Below are positions 6,455 to 15,100 of a DNA stretch of 29,885 nt, piece by piece (within the stretch, counting starts at the first letter, position 1; each line of letters opens with the position of its first letter). Both the position numbers and the translations under genes were made by a program. The notes under the pieces were generated by a model. It saw nothing but the letters and a program-made list of their open reading frames with translations, was not told the origin of the DNA and did not search any database. The stretch lies in assembly GCA_018992685.1 (NCBI GenBank), contig JACVGT010000028.1, forward strand, positions 1 to 29,885, read 5' to 3'. The DNA comes from Theionarchaea archaeon. GTDB lineage: Archaea; Methanobacteriota_B; Thermococci; Methanofastidiosales; SZ-28-30.

Positions 6455-6880
6455 CTACTCTTTGCTTCTATATATCCGAATATTGGTAGGAGTCACCAGA
6501 ATTTTGCTTTCCCCGATCCCGATGATGTCACCGCCAATTCCTCTGCAGATCCCTTTCAGCTGATCTACGGCTCGCTTTAGCTCCTGAGGATCCCGATTGA
6601 GCAGAGGAGTAATATCGCCCAGTACGATGTTCCCTTCACTGAGTTCCTGGTTCACTTTTTGCACGTCAGCCAGACTCCTCAATTTAACGGGCTTTACATA
6701 GGTGACACCGTACTCTAAGAACTCCTCTGAAAGGATGTCCTCTTCATAGCTGACCGCATCTACATCTCTAAACCCTCGAGACATGGAAAGGCCGCCAGTG
6801 TCCGTATCTTCATAGTATTCCTCTGCGTGCCCTTTTTCTTTCGAGAGTTTGTCTCCGAGCACTTCGCTGAGCTTTTTCAT
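6455..6880 (-). CDS. sepF: Archaeal cell-division protein SepF
   Basis: 141 residues from the preferred ATG at 6880. The C-terminal core is unmistakable: VKPVKLRSLADVQKVNQEL, GNIVLGDITPLLNRDPQELK, RAVDQLKGICRGIGGDIIGI, then LVTPTNIRIYR. SepF dimerises through this domain and tethers FtsZ to the membrane by an N-terminal amphipathic helix, here MKKLSEVLGDKLSKE, followed by an acidic linker. A TATA box at 6914-6923 fits start 6880. A longer form from the ATG at 6931 adds 17 residues and would use a weaker TATA-like CTTTATTG at 6955-6962. It forms an operon with the ZPR1 gene. Operator-like repeats lie just upstream. Confidence 0.9.
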   Translation of the reverse strand: MKKLSEVLGDKLSKEKGHAEEYYEDTDTGGLSMSRGFRDVDAVSYEEDILSEEFLEYGVTYVKPVKLRSLADVQKVNQELSEGNIVLGDITPLLNRDPQELKRAVDQLKGICRGIGGDIIGIGESKILVTPTNIRIYRSKE

Positions 6881-6913
6881 TCCAACACCGTCAAATAATA
6901 TATCGCATTCACT

Positions 6914-6923
6914 CCTTATAAAC
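6914..6923 (-). promoter_or_regulatory. TATA box of sepF-zpr1
   Basis: Minus strand GTTTATAAGG predicts transcription start near 6892, giving a leader of about 12 nt to the ATG at 6880. Confidence 0.5.
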
Positions 6924-6931
6924 GTTTGCAT

Positions 6932-6959
6932 TGTTGATTAGAATTATCAATTAACAATA
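6932..6959. promoter_or_regulatory. Two operator-like sites upstream of sepF
   Basis: 6945-6959 (TATCAATTAACAATA) matches the palindrome at 5817-5831 in 13 of 15 bases, with one arm perfect. The abutting 6932-6946 (TGTTGATTAGAATTA) matches the metalloprotease version in 11 of 15. They lie upstream of the better sepF TATA box but overlap the weaker alternative. Binding by the same regulator is inferred. Confidence 0.4.
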
Positions 6960-7042
6960 AAGATTCACATTATGGAAAACCGACAGTAGTATTCAACATG
7001 TAGTGATAGGGAAATCGAAACGAATGCATTCAGCATACAGAA

Positions 7043-8365
7043 TCACATCTGAAAGCCCTTAGGAAGTCTAAGCTTCTTTCCTCTCTTTCCGAACTGCTTG
7101 AACAATTTCCTCATCATGTTATACTGATCCAGGAGTTCCTTGACCTCCTTGTTACTGGTGCCCGAGCCCCTCGATATCCTCTTTACGTTGGAGAAATGAA
7201 TCTTCTTGGGAGTTTCCAGCTCTTCTTTTGTCATTGAATCCATAATAACCTTGAATTTCTTAAGCCGCTCTTCAGACATCTCAATCATATCAGAGGGTAC
7301 ATTCATTCCAAGTCCAGGGATCATTTTCATGATCTGCTGGAGGGGGCCCATGGAAGACACCATTTCCAGCTGCTGATACATGTCTTTGAGGTTGAATTTC
7401 CCGGTCATGAATTTCATGGCATCCTTTTCGGTCACGTCGTGGTGTTCAGTAGCTTCCTTCACTCTGGAAAGCAGAGATTCTATGTCACCCAGCCCCAAGA
7501 GACGGGCAACATACCGCTTGGGATCGAATTCTTCTAAAGCATCAATCTTTTCTCCCTCTCCAATCATTTTAATGGGTGCTCCTGTGGCATGCACAGCAGA
7601 GAGTGCTCCACCACCCTTGGCAGACCCATCAAGCTTTGTGATGATAATCGACCCGATGTCCGTAGCCTGCATAAATGCTTCAGCCTGCTGGTAAGCCTGT
7701 TGACCGATCGTACCATCAATTACGAGAATAACCTCTTGAGGGCTAACAGCACGGGATATTCTTTTCATTTCCTCAATCAATCCTGTTTCCTCTTTGTGCC
7801 TTCCCGCAGTATCTACAATGATTAGATCCATTTTTCTATCAGAAAAGTATTTTACCCCTTCTTTGGCCATCTTAATAGCATCTTCTGCTTCGGGATCTCC
7901 GAATACCTCCACTGTCGAGAACTGTTTCAGCTGTTCAAATGCGCCCGGCCTGAAGGTATCAGTACACACAAGACCCACTTTAAATCCTCTCTTCTGAAAA
8001 AATCTGCCCAGTTTTCCGCAGGTCGTGGTCTTTCCAGAACCCTGAATCCCCACCATAAGGAGCTTCGTGGGATGTGCTGAAATTTGAATCTTCTCCTTCC
8101 TGTCTCCCAGAACGGTGGTAATCTCGTCATAGACAATCTTGGTTACATGCTCTGCCCTGGAAATTCCTGGAGGAAGTTTCTCCTTAAGAGCTCGCTCTTC
8201 AATTCGTTCGGTAAGCTCAAATACCAGTTTGACATTTACATCTGCCTGTAGAAGAGCTCTCTGAATATCCCTGCATATCTCTTTCACCAGTTCCTCATCC
8301 ACAACTCCACGGGTTAATTTTCTCAGAGCTGCATTAATGGCTTTTCCCAGATTATCGAGTGCCAT
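7043..8365 (-). CDS. srp54: Signal recognition particle 54 kDa GTPase
   Basis: 440 residues, typical for archaeal SRP54. The N domain (1-85) leads into the GTPase G domain with [15 protein letters not shown] (G1, about 109-123), DTAGRHKEE (G3, about 190-198) and [13 protein letters not shown] (G4/G5 region, about 248-260). The methionine-rich M domain shows [32 protein letters not shown] and [13 protein letters not shown], which bind SRP RNA and signal sequences. It targets membrane and secreted proteins co-translationally with FtsY. The ATG at 8365 is centred about 25 bp from TTTTTAAAG (8386-8393), suggesting a leaderless mRNA. Confidence 0.97.
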   Translation of the reverse strand: MALDNLGKAINAALRKLTRGVVDEELVKEICRDIQRALLQADVNVKLVFELTERIEERALKEKLPPGISRAEHVTKIVYDEITTVLGDRKEKIQISAHPTKLLMVGIQGSGKTTTCGKLGRFFQKRGFKVGLVCTDTFRPGAFEQLKQFSTVEVFGDPEAEDAIKMAKEGVKYFSDRKMDLIIVDTAGRHKEETGLIEEMKRISRAVSPQEVILVIDGTIGQQAYQQAEAFMQATDIGSIIITKLDGSAKGGGALSAVHATGAPIKMIGEGEKIDALEEFDPKRYVARLLGLGDIESLLSRVKEATEHHDVTEKDAMKFMTGKFNLKDMYQQLEMVSSMGPLQQIMKMIPGLGMNVPSDMIEMSEERLKKFKVIMDSMTKEELETPKKIHFSNVKRISRGSGTSNKEVKELLDQYNMMRKLFKQFGKRGKKLRLPKGFQM

Positions 8366-8385
8366 GCTCTTCTTTCCTTCTCACC

Positions 8386-8393
8386 CTTTAAAA
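8386..8393 (-). promoter_or_regulatory. TATA box of srp54
   Basis: Minus strand TTTTAAAG at leaderless spacing from the ATG at 8365. Confidence 0.5.
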
Positions 8394-8547
8394 ACACTTG
8401 TATAGTGAGATCTTCTTTGAAGACAGATATCATCGTGCGGGGAAGAAACTGTGTTCTGGACTACCAGATTTACATGAAAGTGATAGCTGGAGATCATGTA
8501 TCAAGTTGTTCAGCAAAAATAGAACTAATATTCAAAATAATAGAAAC

Positions 8548-8556
8548 ATTTATAAA
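8548..8556 (+). promoter_or_regulatory. TATA box of the HTH-GyrI gene
   Basis: CATTTATAAAGG region centred about 25 bp before the ATG at 8578. This argues against the longer frame that is open from 8398. Confidence 0.6.
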
Positions 8557-8577
8557 GGGGAGAGTGTGAGTGATGGC

Positions 8578-9450
8578 ATGGATGTGAACAGCTCAATGAA
8601 CAACCTGGGAAAGACGATAGCTGAGTCATGTGAAGATATCGCTCTTATACTGGGTGCTCTCGCTCATGAGAAACGACTGCATCTGGCTGTAGCACTCTTG
8701 GCAGGTCGGGGTACCTTTGAGGAATTGAGACAGGCAACAGGGCTTGGAAAGACAGCTCTGGCACACCACCTTGCGCTTATGGTAGGATCAGGTCTGGTAC
8801 TCCGAACTGGAAGAGGCCGTTACGAGTTGAGTAGTGATGGCAGAGACCTACTGAACATTGTGGGTAGAACGTATTCGGGCTCGAGACGGAGGAGAGAAGT
8901 AGAAGCGGCAAAACGAGCAAACTACATCCAGAGGATACACACCAAGGAGGTACATACCATGAAGAAACTCAATGTTGAGATAGTCACTCTTGAACCCATG
9001 CATGTGGCGAGCGTTCAAGTCATTAGTGAGACGCCTGAACACGACGCATGGAAGAAGATGCGGGCATGGGCAGAACCCAAGGGACTGCTTGAAGATATTG
9101 AGGAACATCCGGTATTCGGATTCAACAATCCTAACCCTTCTCCCGGGAAAAAGGAGTATGGCTACGAATTCTGGATACAGGTAGAACCTGATGTGAAGTC
9201 AGAGGGTGCAGTAAAGATCAAGAAGATCAATGGTGGGAAGTACGCTGTTACTACCTGCAACCTGAAAGAAGAACTGGAATCGGAGTTCTTCAAGGAGAAT
9301 GGGTACCTAGAGTCTTGGAAAAGGCTCGCAGAGTGGGTCGAAAATAGCAAGTATCGATATGGCAGTCACCAGTGCTTGGAAAAGGCACACGACCCGGATG
9401 CCTCTGACGAGAACCTGATTCTGGACCTGTACTGCCCCATCGAAGAGTAG
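8578..9450 (+). CDS. HTH regulator fused to a GyrI-like effector-binding domain
   Basis: 290 residues. Residues 20-100 are an ArsR-like winged helix (IALILGALAHEKRLHLAVAL, TGLGKTALAHHLALMVGSGL, TGRGRYELSSDG). A basic linker (GSRRRREVEAAKRA, about 101-114) follows. Residues 128-290 form a GyrI/AraC effector-binding-like domain (MKKLNVEIVTLEPMHVASVQ, KEYGYEFWIQVEP, GGKYAVTTCNLKEE, DLYCPIEE). GyrI-like domains bind small, often hydrophobic ligands. Start 8578 follows from the TATA spacing; the upstream in-frame GTG at 8566 is less likely. The junction carries a strong Shine-Dalgarno site and an in-frame ATG at 8959, so a free ligand-binding domain may also be made. A T-rich terminator follows. 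No operon partner is seen. Confidence 0.8.
   Translation: MDVNSSMNNLGKTIAESCEDIALILGALAHEKRLHLAVALLAGRGTFEELRQATGLGKTALAHHLALMVGSGLVLRTGRGRYELSSDGRDLLNIVGRTYSGSRRRREVEAAKRANYIQRIHTKEVHTMKKLNVEIVTLEPMHVASVQVISETPEHDAWKKMRAWAEPKGLLEDIEEHPVFGFNNPNPSPGKKEYGYEFWIQVEPDVKSEGAVKIKKINGGKYAVTTCNLKEELESEFFKENGYLESWKRLAEWVENSKYRYGSHQCLEKAHDPDASDENLILDLYCPIEE
8944..8951 (+). promoter_or_regulatory. Internal Shine-Dalgarno site for a free GyrI-like domain
   Basis: AAGGAGGT, seven bases before an in-frame ATG (8959-8961) that is codon 128 of the fusion and exactly the first residue of the GyrI-like domain. It would produce a 163-residue protein ending at 9450. Confidence 0.6.
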
Positions 9451-9458
9451 ATAGTAGT

Positions 9459-9510
9459 ATTTTTTTCTCATTTTCTTTTTATTTTTCTTTTCTCACTTTT
9501 CTTTCTTATT
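9459..9510 (+). terminator. T-rich terminator after the HTH-GyrI gene
   Basis: Several runs of 4-7 T occur in about 50 bases right after the stop codon, without a clear hairpin. This is the usual archaeal termination signal. Confidence 0.55.
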
Positions 9511-9598
9511 CATTAGAGAATCACCTCTACTAGAGCACTCTCCTAAACTCACCCTCACCAGGGTAAATCCTTTTCAATGAGAAATGCGTGTCATGAGT

Positions 9599-10438
9599 AT
9601 GAAAATCACTCCTCTAGCCTTTGATTCCATGGGAGTGCGGAGCATGAGCTGTTTCATACAAGGAGATCGCAACATACTTGTCGATCCGGGGGTGAGTCTG
9701 GCACCCCATCGATCTGGACTACCTCCCCACCAACGGGAATTAGAACAGTTGGCAAAAAAGAGGAAGATAATAAATGAAAAAGGCGAAAAAGCTCATATTA
9801 TTATCATATCCCATTGGCATAATGACCGTCACACTCCTTTCACTACAGAGTTATACGGGTCAGTCACTCTGCAAATGGCCAGTAGACTCTATCAAGGGAA
9901 AAGCATCTTTGGAAAGAGTCTGTCTGGATTGAACTACATGCAGAAGAGAAGAGCTCTTTCCTTCCTTGATTACTGTTCTTTCACTCCCGCAGATGGGCTC
10001 TCCTTTTCCTATGGAGACATGAAAATCACATTTTCTCAGTCTGTTCCTCACGGAGCTGCTCACAGAATACCCGTTATCATGGTGGTTATAGAAGGGGAAA
10101 GAAAGATTCTTCATGCATCAGATACCCAAGGGATATCTGGAATCCAGTACATCCTGCAGGAATCTCCTGATCTTGTACTCATGAGCGGACCCCCTGTATA
10201 CCGTATGAGTTCTGAACAGATTCAAAGAGCCCAGTCAGATATTCTTGCCCTGGCAGATTGTACAGGAGAGATCATCCTGGATCACCATCACCTGAGAGAC
10301 CTCAAGTACAGAGAGCAACTTCCTGAAGTATGGAAGAATACTAAGGTGAAGACTGCGGCAGAATACCTGGGGCATCCCAACCTCCTTCTGGAAGCCAGAA
10401 GAAGAGAGTTATTCAGGGAGCAATGTCCACATCTATGA
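9599..10438 (+). CDS. UPF0282-family metallo-beta-lactamase-fold hydrolase
   Basis: 279 residues, near the usual length of this archaeal family. The start MKITPLAFDSMGVRSMSCFI matches its conserved N-terminus, so 9599 is preferred over in-frame ATGs at 9584 and 9593. ILVDPGVSLAPHRSGLPPHQ is characteristic. The metal motif is IISHWHNDRHTP (about 71-82 of this form), a variant of HxHxDHH in which Arg replaces the first His of the DHH part. Further ligands may come from HASDTQG and LDHHHLRD. The reaction is unknown; the fold suggests a di-metal hydrolase. No strong TATA box is seen (GGTAAATCC at 9562-9570 is weak). It is convergent with lysS, with 12 bases between stops. Confidence 0.8.
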   Translation: MKITPLAFDSMGVRSMSCFIQGDRNILVDPGVSLAPHRSGLPPHQRELEQLAKKRKIINEKGEKAHIIIISHWHNDRHTPFTTELYGSVTLQMASRLYQGKSIFGKSLSGLNYMQKRRALSFLDYCSFTPADGLSFSYGDMKITFSQSVPHGAAHRIPVIMVVIEGERKILHASDTQGISGIQYILQESPDLVLMSGPPVYRMSSEQIQRAQSDILALADCTGEIILDHHHLRDLKYREQLPEVWKNTKVKTAAEYLGHPNLLLEARRRELFREQCPHL

Positions 10439-10450
10439 CCTGAATGGAGA

Positions 10451-12025
10451 CTATATCGCTTTCATGATCATTTCTGAAACTCGTTGGGGGCCCACCCCAC
10501 TTATCAGAGTTCCTGCTCGTGGTCCTCGATCTGTTCCAATGACAACTCTGTACAGCACCTGAAAGAATCTCCCTGGTTTCACCTGATGTTCCTGGGCAGT
10601 GAGAAAGATCAGCTCCTGGATTTGTTCACCATCTGTGTACTCAGGTAGCTTCTCAGCCAGTCTCCTGAGAGCACTCCTTTCAGGTTCACTGAGAGAGACC
10701 TCTTCCTCTTCAGCTTCTTCTGCCTCCTCCACCCAGTTTGTGGCATACTCGATCTTCTGACACAATTCTTCGTCTGAAAACTCCTCATCAATCAATCCGG
10801 AACGCATCAGAATATCCTTGAAGAGCGCGAACCTGTTCTCCACAGTCTTGGGCAGCATCCGTGCCAACTGAACCAGGGTGTAGTAGTTTATGAGAAGCCC
10901 CATGTGATCGGGAGGGTGTAAGAAAGTTACATACTCATACAATCGGCGGACATGCTGTTCTTCTCTCTCGTTCGTAATCTTCTCTTTCCCGAAGAAAATC
11001 TTCTTCAGAGAATCCACCTCATTCATGAACTTGGGGATTTCTTCCACATCCACCACACGGGTAGTCCCCAGTCTTTTCAACATGAGAAGACGGAGGCTTT
11101 CTGGTGAACCATACGAAAGCCACACCTGTGGGGTAAACACATTACCCTTGCTCTTTGAAATGCGGCCTCCTCCTCGCTCGATAAATAACTCATAAAAAGC
11201 GTGTACAGGATGACGTATGTGAAAGATTTCCTTGGCTATGTGGTCATTCACTCGAACAGAATCCAAAATATCCTTGCCAAAGGCCTCAAAACTGATGTCC
11301 AGCGCCTTCCAGCGGGCGGCAAATTCTACTTTCCATGTGAGCTTTCCATCCCGAATGGACGCTTCTCCCCGGTGACCGCATCCAGAAACTGTCAGTTCCT
11401 TCCCTGTCTTTGAATCCGCCCCCTTGAATTCCTGGTCACATACATACAGTATTTTCTTTTTCTCCGGAATCCACTCATACGCCCGGGTGGTATAAATCTT
11501 GCCACATTCTGAACAGATGACATTGAAAGGCAGCTGCTCAAGATACTTTTTTTGCCCTGTCATCTCGAAAATGATTTGTCCTGCCTCTTTCCAGTTGTTC
11601 AAGGCCTCCACAACGACATCATCCAAAGTCCCATCCTCATATGCCATGGTTCCGCTCTGAAAGACGAACCTGACACCTACCTTGTCCAATGCATCAAGAA
11701 GCAGGGACGACATGTGTTCCCCATAGCTCGTATGACATTCAAAGGGATCTGGAATCGTGGACACGGGGCGACCAATGTGTTCCTCCAGGAAAGCAGGAAA
11801 TCCCCGGGGCACCTTCCTCAGTCCGTCCCTGTCGTCCGAGAAGGCTACAAACTCACTGGGAACTCCCCTATCCTCTAGGGCAAGAGTAACAGCGTAGGCT
11901 CTGATCCCGTCGCCCACAGAACCCACGTGAGGAATACCTGATGCACCTAATCCGCATTCTGTTCTGTACAGTTTCTTTTCTCTTCTGATTATCTTTTCTG
12001 CAGTCTTGTCTGCCCAGAATATCAC
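10451..12025 (-). CDS. lysS: Class I lysyl-tRNA synthetase
   Basis: 524 residues. The class I form is the usual LysRS in most euryarchaea. The HIGH-type motif is ASGIPHVGS (28-36) and the KMSKS-type motif is ISKSKGN (289-295). FSDDRDGLRKVP (62-73) is also characteristic of the class. A zinc-like C171-S-E-C174 pair with C196 and C216 precedes the catalytic C-terminal half. The C-terminal helical cage contains an acidic insertion (EEAEEAEEEEVS). It charges tRNA-Lys in the cytoplasm. The start codon is GTG, after AGGTGA (12030-12035). The TATA box is at 12054-12064, giving a very short leader. Confidence 0.95.
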   Translation of the reverse strand: MIFWADKTAEKIIRREKKLYRTECGLGASGIPHVGSVGDGIRAYAVTLALEDRGVPSEFVAFSDDRDGLRKVPRGFPAFLEEHIGRPVSTIPDPFECHTSYGEHMSSLLLDALDKVGVRFVFQSGTMAYEDGTLDDVVVEALNNWKEAGQIIFEMTGQKKYLEQLPFNVICSECGKIYTTRAYEWIPEKKKILYVCDQEFKGADSKTGKELTVSGCGHRGEASIRDGKLTWKVEFAARWKALDISFEAFGKDILDSVRVNDHIAKEIFHIRHPVHAFYELFIERGGGRISKSKGNVFTPQVWLSYGSPESLRLLMLKRLGTTRVVDVEEIPKFMNEVDSLKKIFFGKEKITNEREEQHVRRLYEYVTFLHPPDHMGLLINYYTLVQLARMLPKTVENRFALFKDILMRSGLIDEEFSDEELCQKIEYATNWVEEAEEAEEEEVSLSEPERSALRRLAEKLPEYTDGEQIQELIFLTAQEHQVKPGRFFQVLYRVVIGTDRGPRAGTLISGVGPQRVSEMIMKAI

Positions 12026-12053
12026 GCGATCACCTGAGTGACTTTCCTTTCAT

Positions 12054-12064
12054 GGTTTATAAGG
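12054..12064 (-). promoter_or_regulatory. TATA box of lysS
   Basis: Minus strand CCTTATAAACC; predicted transcription start near 12034. The rest of the gap to 12172 shows no gene. Confidence 0.6.
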
Positions 12065-12172
12065 TTTTAGTAGTCAATAGGTGGTAGTTACAGGTCACCA
12101 GACAATCCCAGATAAGCTCGCACATCGCATCCTGTTCAGACTGCCCTCTTCCAGAGATCTTTGTAATTCAAT

Positions 12173-15100
12173 CTACTTCGGCAGGGTGAAGTGAAAGGTA
12201 CTTCCCAATCCGAATACACTCTCAACCCAGATGTTCCCCCCATGTTGTTCTACAATATTCTTGGCTATGAACAGGCCCAACCCAGTTCTCTCTTCCACGC
12301 GTTTGTATTCGCTCTCTGAAGGAACAATGACAAATGGCTGGAAGATCTTCTCCTGGTCCTCCTGTTTGATACCAATTCCTTCATCCATGATAGCGACTTC
12401 AACGCTGTCTTCATGATCGTAGATCTTTGCTGTTATTCTGGATTCTTCGGGAGAGTACTTTATGGCATTCTCCAGCAGTGCTGCCACCACTTTCCACATG
12501 GCTGTCTTATCTGCCTCCACCGGAGAGAGTTTGTACGGTCCTCGAACTTCAATCTTTTGCTTCCTGAGCTCCCATGAGGGGCGAAGTTGACTGATGACAT
12601 CCTGAATCAGCTCACTGAGAGATATCATCTCCATTTCCAGGTCTTTCTTCCCCTTCCTGGAGGATAGAAGCGTATTGTCAATTATTTCTCCTAGTCTGTT
12701 TGAGCTGGCCTGAATCAAATTGATTTTCTCCTCCAATTCGGGGGCAAGGTGTCCATAACGGCCCATCTTTATCATTTCCAGGTATAATTTGATGGAAGTG
12801 AGAGGTGTTTTCAGTTCATGGGAAGCAATGTCAATGAAGTCTGATTTCACCTGGTTTGCTTCCCTCAACTGCTCATACAACCGAGCCTTGTGAATGGCCA
12901 GTACTGCCTGGTCCAAGAATCCGCTGATAGCATTGATATCTGCCTGTTCCAGCTTCTTCTTGCTTCCAACCACAAGCATACCCACAGGTTCCTCCTCGGC
13001 AGTCAACGGAAAGGCAGCGACCCAGTTCACATTCCCCATTCTGTACAAGACTCCCGCCAGTTTACGCAGGGACTCCTTGTCCGTGTAGTCCTTCAGGAAT
13101 GCAGTGATGTCGCTGGTGATCAGAGGGCACTTCTCGTCTATAACCTTTTTCAGCTGACTCCCCTCAAACAAGGGGATCTTGTATTTTTCCGGGCTGAATC
13201 CCACCAGCTTCGTAATTCCATCCAGCAGCCTGTGACTGATGTCTATTTCCTTCACCAGAAGATACCTCTTATCTTCACTGAGCAGGTAGACAGAAGGTGT
13301 GGTATACCCAAAGACTGAACTCATTCCCTTTACCAAAATCCTGAAAATCTCTCCCAGATCCATGGTGGAGTTTAGCGCATTATTGATCTCCTGCAACAGG
13401 CTGAGCTGTTCATTGGTCATCTTTAGCTCCTGTGACTTTCTCTCCAGTGCTTCGGAGTAGTTGAGCCTCTCCAGGGCATCTCCCGCCATTTGCCCCACTG
13501 TTTTCAGAATAACGAACTCATGATGTGTCAGAATGCGAGGACTTGCCACAACGAAAGCTCCTCTGCATTTTTTTGCCACGTACATAGGAATGCAGAAGGC
13601 TGACTGTAGAACAGCCAGGTCTTCCACCTGGTTGTACCTGGGGTCTCCCAGCCACAATTCCATGAACTCCTCCATGGTCAGGGGATGAACCTCCTTCTCG
13701 TCCTGCAACAGAACATTCTGTGTGATTAACGCAATGTTCTCTCGGACACCTTCTCTGTAGACTGCCCTTTCTGCAATACTGATCCTATCAAGCTGAGGTT
13801 TGGTTCCCGTGAGCTGCTCCATTCTCTTCTCGACCTTCTTCACCAGATTGTCCGGTTCAGTGTACACCAGTCGTGCTGAGGTGTCCTCATCCCGGCTGAT
13901 CACTGCGAGATACTCGTGGCCCAGCTGAAACAGGTGCTCTCCCACCAGGTCCATCACTTCTTTTTCAGTCTGGGTTGTATACAGCTTTTCTGCCAGCTCT
14001 CGCAAGGTGGTTTGTTCTTTCAGATGGGACTGCAGCTCTATTGAAGTTCTCTGGATAATGTCATCAAGGTGGGCATGATGAAAAGCCATCGCCAGGTGCC
14101 CGGAAATAGATTCCATCCTGTGGAAGTCGTCCTGTCCCAGAACGAGTCGGGATCCCACAATCATCACACCAAAGACTTCATTCTCTACAGTCAGGGGAAG
14201 AACGACTGCTGACCTCATCAGAGTCTTCTCGAGAATGCTGGTTGCTGCACCCTGGGCAAGAGCTCCTCCAAATATCTGACCAAGAGATTCTTCTTGCACC
14301 AGATAGCTCCTTTTCTTCTCTGCCGCCTTCCCAATGAGACTTCCCCTGTCCAGGTTGAACACGATCTCCTGAGGTTCTTCTTCCAGATCGAGTATGTGAC
14401 GGATTGCAGGAGAAGCAGCGAAACAAGGCAATCTGACTCTCTCATCCTCTTCGAGGAACACGATAGCTGCAATATCAGAATCAAAAATCTTTTGAACTTC
14501 CTGGACTGCCAGGTTCAGAATCGTGCTGAGATCTTGCCCAGTATTCAATGCATGGTTTATCCTTGACAGGAGCCTGAGATCTTCATTCCTCTTCTTTATT
14601 TCTGTTTCCTTCTCCTTTATCACGGTCAGATCCATGAATACTGATATGACACCCGTGAAGGTATCATGGTCAAACAGGGGCGTGGCTCCTACCATGACCG
14701 GTGTAATCTTGCCACTCTTAGCAATAAGGGCTGCTTCATACTGGCCGCTGGCGCCCTTCTTTCTTCTGGAACTTTCCGCCTTCACTTTCTCAAGATAGTC
14801 GGGAGCTACAAATTCTCTCCAATGATGACCGATGATTTCCTCTCTCGGGGCTTCCAGCAGGTTCTCCACTGTGGAATTGACATACGTGATAATGCCCTTA
14901 TCATTTTCAATGAACAGAGCATCATGCAGGGATTGGATGATGTTCTCACTGAACTCCTTCAGGACTCGTATTTCCTCTTCAGCTTTTTTCTGGGCAGTCT
15001 GATCCGTGAAAACAGTGAGGTTTCCTGTATATGTCCCGTTTTCAAAGAGAGGAGTAGCACTGACAATGACCGGTATTGTAGACCCATCTTTGCGCACCAC

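Noticed and set aside
8398-8577. N-terminal extension of the HTH-GyrI protein
   Set aside because: The TATA box at 8548-8556 lies inside the extension, and the family domain begins only after 8578.
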